Positions 1 through 6,024 of a stretch of DNA of 10,123 bases are shown here, piece after piece (position 1 is the stretch's first letter; every line of letters begins with the position of its first letter). The stretch spans positions 1-10,123 of the forward strand of contig JAQGKJ010000805.1 of the NCBI GenBank assembly GCA_028290165.1. Reading direction: 5' to 3'. Both the position numbers and the translations under genes were made by a program. The notes beneath the pieces were generated by a model. That model worked only from the letters and a program-made list of their open reading frames with translations, was not told the origin of the DNA and did no database searches. Source of the stretch: Bradyrhizobium sp. Its GTDB lineage: Bacteria; Pseudomonadota; Alphaproteobacteria; Rhizobiales; Xanthobacteraceae.

Positions 1-5
1 TGATA

Positions 6-338
6 ATGAGAAATCTGGCTTTGGCCGCGCTTTGCGTAATGGCGGTATTTCCCGTATCTCCATCGCTTGCGCAGCAAGCGACCGAGATACAGTTGACCTA
101 TTCCAAGGGCCAGTTCCAGCCGAGCCAGGTCAGCGCGCCGGCCGACAAACCCGTCATTTTCCGGGTCAAGAACCTCGACGCCAAGGCCATGGAGTTTGAA
201 AGCACGTCGCTGCGGGTCGAAAAGGTGGTCGCCGCCAATAGCGAGGGCACCATCAATGTGCGGGCCCTGAAACCCGGGCGCTATGAATTCTATGACGACT
301 TCAACGACAAGGCGCGCGGCGCCCTGATCGTGCAATAG
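6..338 (+). CDS. Secreted cupredoxin-fold protein of an FTR1-type iron uptake operon (FtrB-like)
   Basis: A 110-aa protein with a Sec signal peptide (hydrophobic residues 4-20, probable cleavage after SLA at 20-22), leaving a periplasmic domain of about 88 residues. The mature part reads as a small cupredoxin-like beta sandwich: a KPVIFRVKN strand at 48-56, MEFES at 62-66, and LKPGRYEFYDDF at 88-99. Such proteins sit beside FTR1 permeases in FtrABCD-type systems (P19 protein, cupredoxin, permease, ferredoxin-like protein), where the cupredoxin is thought to assist oxidation or delivery of ferrous iron in the periplasm. The mature protein has no histidine and no cysteine, so a classic type 1 copper site is impossible; Met62, Glu63, Glu65, Asp97 and Asp98 are possible metal ligands. 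The permease gene starts 11 bases after the stop. The ATG lies too near the window edge for its ribosome site to be seen; a TGA at 1-3 could end an upstream gene. Confidence 0.85.
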   Translation: MRNLALAALCVMAVFPVSPSLAQQATEIQLTYSKGQFQPSQVSAPADKPVIFRVKNLDAKAMEFESTSLRVEKVVAANSEGTINVRALKPGRYEFYDDFNDKARGALIVQ

Positions 339-349
339 GAGGACGGTCC

Positions 350-1180
350 GTGCTGGCCGCGCTCATCATCGTGTTTCGCGAGGTTTTCGAGGCCGGACTG
401 ATTGTAGGCATCGTGCTCGCGGTGACCGGCTCGGTGCCCAATCGCAATCGCTGGATCGGCGGCGGGGTGCTCGCGGGGGCGCTTGCAGCTTGCGTCGTCG
501 CTGCGTTTGCCGGTGCACTGTCCCAGCTGTTTGCGGGAATGGGTCAGGAGCTCTTCAACGCGGCGATCCTGGTCATCGCGGTGATGATGCTGACCTGGCA
601 CAATGTCTGGATGGCGCATCACGGCCGGGAAATTGCCGGCGAAATGCGTGCGATCGGCCAAGCGGTCGCGGATGGGACCAAGTCGCTGCTGGCGCTGGCG
701 GTGGTGGTCGGCGTTGCCGTCTTGCGCGAAGGCAGCGAGGTCGCGCTGTTTTTGTACGGCGTCGTCGCATCCGACGGCGGGTCTACTCTCAGCCTCGCGA
801 TCGGCGGCATCATCGGTCTGGCGCTGGGAGCCGCGGTTTGCCTCCTGACCTATTTCGGCCTGATGCGGATTCCGCCGCGGGCGCTGTTCGCGACCACGAC
901 CGCGCTGATCACCTTGCTTGCGGCCGGCATGGCAGCGCAGGCTGTGGCATTCCTCGAACGCGCCAATTGGCTCAACTCACTCGATAGGGTGGTGTGGGAT
1001 AGCGGATGGCTGCTTTCGGAAAAGAGTATCGCCGGCCGGACGTTGCACGCGCTGATCGGCTACACCGACCAGCCAACCGAAATGCAGCTTGTGGTCTATC
1101 TCGCCGTACTCGTCGTGACCTTCATGCTGATGCGGCTGACAGGCTCGCAGCACAGCGACCGCGCTGTCGCGGTCGGCTGA
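350..1180 (+). CDS. FTR1 family high-affinity iron permease (FtrC/EfeU-like)
   Basis: A 276-aa inner-membrane protein with about seven hydrophobic segments (roughly 2-25, 36-58, 69-88, 112-138, 146-172, 180-203, 246-265). It carries both signature REXXE iron-binding motifs: REVFE at 10-14 in the first segment and REGSE at 126-130 in the fourth. In this family these acidic motifs pass iron through the membrane. Length and topology fit bacterial FTR1/EfeU permeases. The start is GTG; AGGAGG at 337-342 overlaps the stop of the cupredoxin gene and lies 7 bases upstream, so the two are almost certainly co-translated from one mRNA. No ferredoxin-like fourth gene follows: the next gene is convergent and ends 36 bases away. 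A hairpin over the last codons followed by a T run may end the transcript. Confidence 0.95.
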   Translation: MLAALIIVFREVFEAGLIVGIVLAVTGSVPNRNRWIGGGVLAGALAACVVAAFAGALSQLFAGMGQELFNAAILVIAVMMLTWHNVWMAHHGREIAGEMRAIGQAVADGTKSLLALAVVVGVAVLREGSEVALFLYGVVASDGGSTLSLAIGGIIGLALGAAVCLLTYFGLMRIPPRALFATTTALITLLAAGMAAQAVAFLERANWLNSLDRVVWDSGWLLSEKSIAGRTLHALIGYTDQPTEMQLVVYLAVLVVTFMLMRLTGSQHSDRAVAVG

Positions 1181-1190
1181 CGAAGTTTTT
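1153..1190 (+). terminator. Possible intrinsic terminator at the end of the iron permease gene
   Basis: A perfect 8-bp stem (1156-1163 with 1168-1175, loop CTGT) extends by three more pairs (CAG 1153-1155 with CTG 1177-1179) past a bulged G at 1176. TTTTT follows at 1186-1190. The stem overlaps the last permease codons, which is unusual, and six bases separate it from the T run, so the call is moderate. No such T run serves the convergent protease gene on the other strand. Confidence 0.45.
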
Positions 1191-1216
1191 AGAACCCGCT
1201 CGCCGCAAAATGCGCA

Positions 1217-3013
1217 TCAGCCGCCAATAGCGTGGGGCCCGTCGGACAGGCCCGCCATCATCATGGCCGCCCTGAGTTCGCGCACACCTGCTTGCGCGCC
1301 GCCTTCTGCCTGTACCGCCAGTGGGGTCGGGTTCAGCTGCAAATGAGTGACGTTGGCCGGGCCACGCGGCGGCTCGAATGCATTTGCTTCCTCGGCACCA
1401 AGATAATGAGGCTGGTTCAGCTGCCGGATCGCGCTGCGCATCTCGCCCAGCTCGGCATCGAGCGGCGCTGTGAACGGCCGCCGCTCGGAGGCGACGCCAA
1501 GCGCGCGCGCCGCATCCGGCAGTCCGGCGCCGGTCAGCCAGGGATGGCCGATCGGCTGCGCGGTGCCTTTGAGAATCTGGAACAGCCGCTCGACTCGTTG
1601 AAAATCCCGCCCGGCGAAGCCGCCCCTGAAATCGCCATGGTGGGCGAGGACCAGGGCCGCAAGCGCCGTCACATGGGCCGTGGCCAGCGAGGTGCCGTCG
1701 CAAATCGCGTAGCCATCCGGCGACTGGCACGCGATGAGCGCGACGCCCGGCGCGCACAGGTCGAGTTCGGGCCCGCGACAAGAGAACAGCGGCACAAACA
1801 GCCCGGTTGCAACGGCGACCGCGGCGGCGGCCTGAACCGCTTGCGGGCTGTCGTCCGGGTAGGTTCCTGCCTGTCCGATCGCTCCAACCGCCATGACATG
1901 CGGCGAACAGGCGGGAAACAGCACCGTCGCCGCGGAATTGCCGGCGGCGGCGATGACAGCGAGTCCTTGCTGTTTCGCCGCAGCGATGCGCTGCTCGACA
2001 ATGGCGGAACCGCGCTCGCAACCGAACCCCAGGCACGCGACGTCGATATCGTTCTGCAGGCAATAGTCGAGCGCTGCCACAAGGTCGCTGCAACGCGCGT
2101 CGGGCGGAAGCCTGCAAGCATGCAGCTCACTGTCCACTGCGTAACCGCGGATGCCGTGGGCGCCTTCCGGGATGGCGGCGATCAGGCCCGCGCATGGCGT
2201 GCCGTGGCCCATGAAATCCTGCGACCAGGATCGGGCTTCGCCGCTCCTGATGTCGATGCCACGATCGATCCTCGTCAGCTGCCGGTGGCTGGTGGCGACG
2301 CCGCTGTCGATGAGCGCGATCTTGATTCCCGCCCCGCGGCATTCCGCCGGCAGCTGATCGAACCGCATCGCCTTGCCGCCCCAGTCCAGCGCATCCGGCA
2401 GCGATATTGGTTTTAAGGCAAAGGTGTTCACCGTGTCGGCCTGAAGCTCCGGCCGATGCCGCCACAGGCCCCAATAGCCGGCGCGCGCACTGATAAACAG
2501 CTCGGCGATGGTTTCCGGCAGTTCGCCGTGCAGCGTGAGATCTATTCTGCCATCATTGCCGGTCAGCCCTTGAGCTACTGTCTGTTCGCCGAGGAGCCGC
2601 ACCTCGGCCTGCTCCACGGGTTCGCCGGTTTCGCTCAATACCTGGATCGTCACCGTGAGGGCTGGACCAGGCGCGGTCATCGCGGCCATCGCGGGGAGCC
2701 GCGGCGAGGTAGCCGCGAACGATGCCGCCCGCAGCAGCCGGTCCGGCTCGATCACGAACGCGCCGGGCGCGGCGCGGCGCAGCACGGCGGCGTTTTCGTC
2801 GGACGCACGCACGACTGCAATCGGCGGGGATATGGTGTCGCGCTCGGCGTAGCTTCGCAGGATCTCGATATCGCCGAGCTGGCCGAGCCGATCGAGCAGT
2901 GCCTGCCGGCTCAAGCCCGGTTGTGTCGGCGCGATCATGTAATAGCTGGTGCGCGCGGGCTTGCGTCGATCGCTGCGCGAGGCGGAGCGGGTATCATCTG
3001 AACTTGCAGTCAT
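1217..3013 (-). CDS. S8 subtilisin-like serine protease without a signal peptide
   Basis: 598 aa, with the start set at the ATG at 3013-3011 because GAGAGG (plus-strand CCTCTC 3021-3026) lies just upstream; a longer open frame to 3112 would overlap the previous gene and has no ribosome site. Residues 22-97 resemble an I9-type propeptide (YYMIAPT, then IAVVRASDENAAVLRRA). Residues 118-200 look like a carboxypeptidase-regulatory/Ig-like beta domain. The catalytic domain covers about 225-465: Asp236 in ALIDSG, His270 in GHGTP, oxyanion Asn359 in AAGNS, Ser442 in DGTSLATAHV. The tail after about 510 is low in hydrophobics and unrecognised. No signal peptide or membrane segment is seen, so a cytosolic role is likely. 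The style recalls cytosolic subtilases, including PatA/PatG-like maturation proteases, but this was not searched. It is the last gene of a three-gene set, 16 bases after the 161-aa gene. Its substrate is unknown; the partner proteins are the obvious candidates. Confidence 0.9.
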   Translation of the reverse strand: MTASSDDTRSASRSDRRKPARTSYYMIAPTQPGLSRQALLDRLGQLGDIEILRSYAERDTISPPIAVVRASDENAAVLRRAAPGAFVIEPDRLLRAASFAATSPRLPAMAAMTAPGPALTVTIQVLSETGEPVEQAEVRLLGEQTVAQGLTGNDGRIDLTLHGELPETIAELFISARAGYWGLWRHRPELQADTVNTFALKPISLPDALDWGGKAMRFDQLPAECRGAGIKIALIDSGVATSHRQLTRIDRGIDIRSGEARSWSQDFMGHGTPCAGLIAAIPEGAHGIRGYAVDSELHACRLPPDARCSDLVAALDYCLQNDIDVACLGFGCERGSAIVEQRIAAAKQQGLAVIAAAGNSAATVLFPACSPHVMAVGAIGQAGTYPDDSPQAVQAAAAVAVATGLFVPLFSCRGPELDLCAPGVALIACQSPDGYAICDGTSLATAHVTALAALVLAHHGDFRGGFAGRDFQRVERLFQILKGTAQPIGHPWLTGAGLPDAARALGVASERRPFTAPLDAELGEMRSAIRQLNQPHYLGAEEANAFEPPRGPANVTHLQLNPTPLAVQAEGGAQAGVRELRAAMMMAGLSDGPHAIGG

Positions 3014-3020
3014 GGCGTTG

Positions 3021-3040
3021 CCTCTCAATTCAATGAATTG
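3021..3040 (-). promoter_or_regulatory. Gene-junction dyad next to the protease ribosome binding site
   Basis: Positions 3026-3040 form a near-perfect palindrome (arms CAATTCA and TGAATTG around one base). As RNA it could fold into a 6-bp stem with a 3-base loop directly beside the GAGAGG ribosome site of the protease (complement of 3021-3026). It also spans the stop codon of the 161-aa gene (3030-3032), so ribosomes finishing that gene would open it. This fits translational coupling of the two genes, by inference. Confidence 0.35.
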
Positions 3041-3515
3041 ATGACGAAGTCTGGTCGGAGAAAGCCGTCCGCGGTGGCGGGATCCGGGGATCGGCCGCCC
3101 GCACCGTTTCAATCACACGGTACGCCAGCCAGATCAGGTTGAAGGCCTGGGCATAGTCCCGCGCGGCAAACCTGTGCGCGGCTTGCGTGACGATGGGAAC
3201 GCAACTTTCCAGGCTACCGTATTGCCCGGCATTGGCCTCGAGATAGGCGGAGAGCGTGCGCAGCGATTCGGCGATCATGTCTCCGATCAGGTTTTGCGCC
3301 GCCTGATGATCGAGCGCCGGGTTCGGCATCACGACGTTACCTGGCACGGCCTGGCCTGGTATGCCCTGGAACGGCTGCTCCAGGGGCTGCGCAAAGCCTT
3401 GCGACTGAAAGCGCAGCAGCAGCGGCATCAGGCTGCCAAGCAAGCCTACGAGCTGCTGAATGTCTGGCGACTGCGGCTGCGAGGCGGTCGCGGCAGAAGG
3501 ACTGGAAACTGACAT
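3030..3515 (-). CDS. Small Gln/Pro-containing helical protein, middle gene of the protease cassette (function unknown)
   Basis: 161 aa, not recognised as a named family. Residues 1-17 are a Ser/Ala/Gln-rich lead. Residues 18-35 are a hydrophobic helix (DIQQLVGLLGSLMPLLL) that loosely resembles the repeat motif of the upstream 261-aa protein (DV, four residues, RQL, then PQI). Residues 40-67 are a Pro/Gly/Gln linker. Residues 68-141 are predicted helical (IGDMIAESLRTLSAYLEANA, then FNLIWLAYRVIETVRAA), and the end is Pro/Ser-rich. It contains no lysine and a single cysteine (Cys105). There is no signal peptide. AAGGAG at plus positions 3523-3528 precedes the ATG and is nearly the same leader as that of the 261-aa gene. 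It probably shares an mRNA with the downstream protease. A substrate, adaptor or structural partner of that protease is possible; nothing in the sequence decides. Confidence 0.8.
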   Translation of the reverse strand: MSVSSPSAATASQPQSPDIQQLVGLLGSLMPLLLRFQSQGFAQPLEQPFQGIPGQAVPGNVVMPNPALDHQAAQNLIGDMIAESLRTLSAYLEANAGQYGSLESCVPIVTQAAHRFAARDYAQAFNLIWLAYRVIETVRAADPRIPPPRTAFSDQTSSSIH

Positions 3516-3556
3516 CGGAATTCTCCTTCATCGGACGCGTTGATAACGGTCGGCGG

Positions 3557-3587
3557 GCGGCCGCCGCGCTTCGTGAGCGGCGGCCGC
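3557..3587 (-). promoter_or_regulatory. Strong GC-rich hairpin between the first and second cassette genes
   Basis: A perfect 11-bp inverted repeat (GCGGCCGCCGC at 3557-3567, GCGGCGGCCGC at 3577-3587) with a 9-base loop, in the 106-bp gap between the 261-aa and 161-aa genes. No T run follows it on the minus strand, so it is not a standard intrinsic terminator. An mRNA-stabilising or processing hairpin that sets unequal levels of the upstream repeat protein and the downstream genes is more likely, by inference. Confidence 0.55.
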
Positions 3588-3621
3588 GGAATGCCGTTCG
3601 GGCTGGCAGCGAGATTTGCTG

Positions 3622-4407
3622 TCAGTTCATCCGCTGCTGGTTGTAGGCCTGAAGGTTCCCGATGATCTGGGGGATCACCCCGATGAGCTGACGGGTGACA
3701 TCGGCGACATCCTGTTGCGTCAGTTGCCGCTGTTGCTGTCCCCAGCCGCCGGGAGCGCCGAATGCCGACTGGAATTGCGGCACGCCAAATGGCGTCCCGA
3801 AGGTCTGCGCGGGATTGCCTTGCCCGAATTGGCCGAGGCCGGTGCCGCCCTGCATGGCGGCGTATTGCAGTTGCGGCTGGCCTTGTTGTAGTGCGCCGAC
3901 AATTTGCGGCACGATGGGCAGGATCTGCCGCACCACTTCATTGACATCCTGCTGGCTCAGCAGGCGCGGCGCCTGGCCGTAGGCGGCATATCCGATACCG
4001 GCGTGCGGCGATTGTGCCTGCGCCAGGATCTGAGGCAGGACCGGCACCAACTGACGTACCACCTCGCTCACATCCTGTTGCGAAAGCTGGCGCTGCTGCT
4101 GGCCACCCCAGTGAGGTTGCTGCTGCTGGCCCCAGCCCTGTTGCGGTTGCCCGCCCCATCCGGCGTTGTATCCGAAGGCACCGATGCCCGGCTGACCGCC
4201 ATATTGGCCGTATTGCTGGCCATAGGCTGCCTGCCCAAGTCCGTAATTACCGATACCGTAATTACCAAGTCCGTAACCGCCAATCCCCTGCATCGATGGT
4301 GCGTTGGACCACGCCCCAGAGGGCTGGCCGCCTTGAGAATTGAACGCCGCCCATTGCTGCGGATTGAACTGCGAATTGTGCTGTTGCTGGGTTTCATAGT
4401 AAGTCAT
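3622..4407 (-). CDS. Gln/Gly-rich repeat protein with three amphipathic motifs, first gene of the protease cassette (function unknown)
   Basis: 261 aa, not recognised as a named family. Glutamine makes up 58 residues (22%), and there is no lysine and no cysteine. Residues 1-105 are low-complexity, Gln/Gly/Tyr/Asn/Trp-rich and prion-like, including three 5-residue units (GYGLG, NYGIG, NYGLG at 44-58). Three copies of a helix-like motif follow at 107-128, 149-170 and 228-249. Each has [LT or LS]QQDV, an acidic residue, RQ[LI], then PQI, ending in a hydrophobic strip. Copies 1 and 3 are also preceded by a shared WG/QQQRQ lead. No signal peptide or membrane helix is seen. AGGAGA at plus positions 4415-4420 sits 7 bases before the ATG. 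It is first in a same-strand set with the 161-aa protein and the subtilase. The features suit self-assembly through linkers and helices, with the protease possibly cutting between units; this is a proposal only. Confidence 0.8.
   Translation of the reverse strand: MTYYETQQQHNSQFNPQQWAAFNSQGGQPSGAWSNAPSMQGIGGYGLGNYGIGNYGLGQAAYGQQYGQYGGQPGIGAFGYNAGWGGQPQQGWGQQQQPHWGGQQQRQLSQQDVSEVVRQLVPVLPQILAQAQSPHAGIGYAAYGQAPRLLSQQDVNEVVRQILPIVPQIVGALQQGQPQLQYAAMQGGTGLGQFGQGNPAQTFGTPFGVPQFQSAFGAPGGWGQQQRQLTQQDVADVTRQLIGVIPQIIGNLQAYNQQRMN
3661..4089 (-). repeat. Three imperfect coding repeats (QQDVxxVxRQ-PQI motif)
   Basis: Within the 261-aa protein the motif is encoded at 4024-4089, 3898-3963 and 3661-3726. 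The starts of copies 1 and 2 are 42 residues apart, and copies 2 and 3 are 79 apart. Invariant positions across all three are QQDV, the V five residues later in the helix, RQ, and the PQI near the end. The linkers differ in length and sequence, so it is the helix that is conserved. Confidence 0.85.
4234..4278 (-). repeat. 15-bp tandem repeat coding for GYG[LI]G units
   Basis: Three head-to-tail 15-bp units encode GYGLG, NYGIG and NYGLG (residues 44-58 of the Gln/Gly-rich protein). The DNA units are close to identical (CCGTAATTACC shared by neighbours), which suggests recent slippage or expansion. Confidence 0.75.
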
Positions 4408-4453
4408 CGCTTATTCTCCTTGCGATGGTTGGTGCCCCTCAGCCCACAACGAA

Positions 4454-4472
4454 CGAAGACAATTGGTCTTCG
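4454..4472. promoter_or_regulatory. Possible operator dyad upstream of the cassette
   Basis: A perfect 7-bp inverted repeat, CGAAGAC and GTCTTCG, around a 5-base centre (AATTG), 47 bases upstream of the Gln/Gly-rich gene start. It lies between the possible promoter and the ribosome site, a typical place for a repressor site. It could equally be a 5' leader hairpin. No regulator is identified in the window. Confidence 0.35.
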
Positions 4473-4827
4473 CGCGCGAATTATTCACGATGAGAACAGA
4501 CTCCGTCACACCGCCATGACGGAACTACTCACGCTCAATCACTCGATCGGGACGAAAGTTTGCGCCGACACGTCCGCCCATATCCGTCAATGCCTCTGCC
4601 GTTTTCTCGGGCGAGAGACGCATTTTTCGAGGCGATGATGAATTGCAGTGGGACAGAGTAGTGGGACGGAGTAGAGGGACGAATGCGAATGCGGCGTTGT
4701 TGCGTGCCGTGCCGGAGTTCATCCCGGTTTTGCGAGCTAACCTTCGTCCTTAAGGGTGCTCAGCGTTTTTGGGTGTTCGCTCCCGAATATTTTTCGTTAT
4801 GCGACTCTCACCCGAGAATTCACCGCA

Positions 4828-4867
4828 CCAGCGATGTTTTTGCGGAAGCCCAGCGTTATTTTTGTGG
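4828..4867. repeat. Two 18-bp direct repeats at 22-bp spacing
   Basis: Copies at 4828-4845 and 4850-4867 match at 15 of 18 positions (both CCAGCG, three variable bases, TTTTTG, one base, GG after alignment). Starts are 22 bp apart, close to two helical turns. A shorter version (TCAGCG directly followed by TTTTTGGG) lies at 4760-4773. Such phasing suits a DNA-binding protein, but chance is not excluded. Confidence 0.45.
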
Positions 4868-4959
4868 AAACTCTGTGAGCGGTTCCAAATCGCGGCGTAT
4901 CGGACAACCGTGCTGCTGCAATTCGATTTGAATTTCAGCGAGCAAACTGGATTTGAAGA

Positions 4960-6024
4960 TCAGTAGGCGAGGTTGAGCAGCGCGCCGACGCGTTCCGAGG
5001 TCGCGGGGTGGCTGCGAAGCAGACGGATTGGATCGTCCTCGAATGCGGTAACCGACAGCAGCGGGAAACCGGCGTGGTGCCGTTCCAGCTTGCCGAGCGC
5101 AGCGATCAGCGCCTGCAGGTCTCCGGTCAATTCGAGCGCGGTGGCATCCGCATCCAATTCGCGCGTGCGGGACAGCGCCAGGCCAAGCAAGCGGCCGATC
5201 GTCGGAGCGGCGCTCAGCAGCGCGGCCAGCGGCCGGCTGACGGCCATGCCGCTATGCTGTGCTCGCAGCAACGCAAGGCCGGTGAGTGAGGTCCATTCAA
5301 TCGCGCGATGCAGGGCAGCCGCCCAGCCCATCGTCGAAGCATCATTGTTGCGGATGTGGGCGACTTCATGCGCCAATATGCCGGCGATCTCGTCACGCGT
5401 CATGCCGCGCAGCAACCCCTCCGTCAAAACGATCGCGGCACTTCCCGGGCCACCCAGCGCATAGGCATTCATGTCACCCGGTGAAGCGATGCAATAGAGG
5501 TCCGGCAATCGGGACAAGCCGGCCCGGCGGCAAACGTCCACAAGGATGTTGAACAGTTGCGGCAACTGGGCGGGATCCAGCAGGCGGGCGCCGAACCACC
5601 GATACATGGTCTCGCGCGAAATGGCCGAGCCTTCCGGTCGTGGCCCGCTGCCAAGCAGCGCGCGGTGAACTCCTTCGGTTCCACCAACGATCCAGCCGCA
5701 CACCGCGAGCAGCAACATCATCGCGGCGATCGCCAATGCGGACGATTGATGGTTGGCGGATTGACGCGCGGGGCGCCCAAAATGCGACGGCTGTTGATCC
5801 TGGGAACGGGCGTCGATGCGGCAGCGCAGGAAAAGGCCGGGCTGATCCGCCGGCAAATGCATTTCCACGATGACGGTGGCGCCGGATCGCGAAACGCGCA
5901 GCCTTTCCATCTGCGGTGCCAAACGCACCAACCCCAATGAAATGCAAGGCGCCAAGCCCGTGACAGTATTTCGTTCTGTCCGACCACCACGCCAAGCCTC
6001 GCGGGCCGCGCCGACGCTGAACAC
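4960..6024 (-). CDS. M48 family zinc metalloprotease (HtpX/Oma1-like), membrane anchored
   Basis: 354 aa from a GTG at 6024-6022. A single clear membrane segment lies at about 95-115 (ALAIAAMMLLLAVCGWIVGG). The peptidase domain follows: MNAYALGG at 185-192, the zinc-binding HEVAH at 219-223 (Glu220 catalytic), the third zinc ligand Glu289 in RELDAD, and SHPATSERVGAL at 338-349 near the end. A hydrophobic stretch at 264-284 may add a second membrane contact. M48 enzymes of this type degrade damaged membrane or envelope proteins. The true start is uncertain. GTG has only a run of G bases about 9 upstream; Met39 (5910) has no ribosome site; an ATG at 6083 in another frame would need a shift at the six-G run. 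Residues before 39 look less coding-like than those after. The gene stands alone, on the same strand as the LON-domain gene, 228 bp downstream of it. Confidence 0.88.
   Translation of the reverse strand: MFSVGAAREAWRGGRTERNTVTGLAPCISLGLVRLAPQMERLRVSRSGATVIVEMHLPADQPGLFLRCRIDARSQDQQPSHFGRPARQSANHQSSALAIAAMMLLLAVCGWIVGGTEGVHRALLGSGPRPEGSAISRETMYRWFGARLLDPAQLPQLFNILVDVCRRAGLSRLPDLYCIASPGDMNAYALGGPGSAAIVLTEGLLRGMTRDEIAGILAHEVAHIRNNDASTMGWAAALHRAIEWTSLTGLALLRAQHSGMAVSRPLAALLSAAPTIGRLLGLALSRTRELDADATALELTGDLQALIAALGKLERHHAGFPLLSVTAFEDDPIRLLRSHPATSERVGALLNLAY

Larger units (their letters stand above)
4408..4959. other. 552-bp non-coding stretch upstream of the protease cassette
   Basis: This lies between the 3' end of the M48 gene and the start of the Gln/Gly-rich gene, and holds no convincing gene: the short open frames lack ribosome sites and coding character. 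The half next to the M48 gene (about 4740-4959) is richer in A and T than its surroundings. Contents noted: a 7-bp dyad at 4454-4472, a 13-bp tandem repeat at 4648-4680, and 18-bp direct repeats at 4828-4867 with a weaker third copy at 4760-4775. A possible minus-strand promoter (GTGACG, 18 bases, AATAAT on the minus strand) lies about 80-110 bases upstream of the cassette start, but the match is weak. Confidence 0.6.

Noticed and set aside
1122..2117. 331-aa minus-strand frame overlapping the protease in another frame
   Set aside because: Arg/Ala-rich shadow of the subtilase reading frame with no family features; it also runs into the end of the permease gene.
1232..2416. 394-aa plus-strand open frame opposite the protease gene
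   Set aside because: It is antisense to a strongly supported subtilase; high GC leaves opposite frames open. The product is Arg-rich and has no recognisable domain or ribosome site.
3014..3112. Upstream extension of the protease to a start at 3112
   Set aside because: It would overlap the end of the 161-aa gene, is basic and uncharacteristic, and lacks a ribosome site, while the ATG at 3013 has one.
3557..3587. GC hairpin as an intrinsic terminator
   Set aside because: No T run follows on the minus strand, and both flanking genes look like one transcription unit.
4525..4931. Small open frames in the 552-bp gap (65 aa minus at 4525-4722, 82 aa plus at 4683-4931)
   Set aside because: No ribosome sites, no hydrophobic pattern or family likeness, and they cross tandem repeats; not supported as genes.
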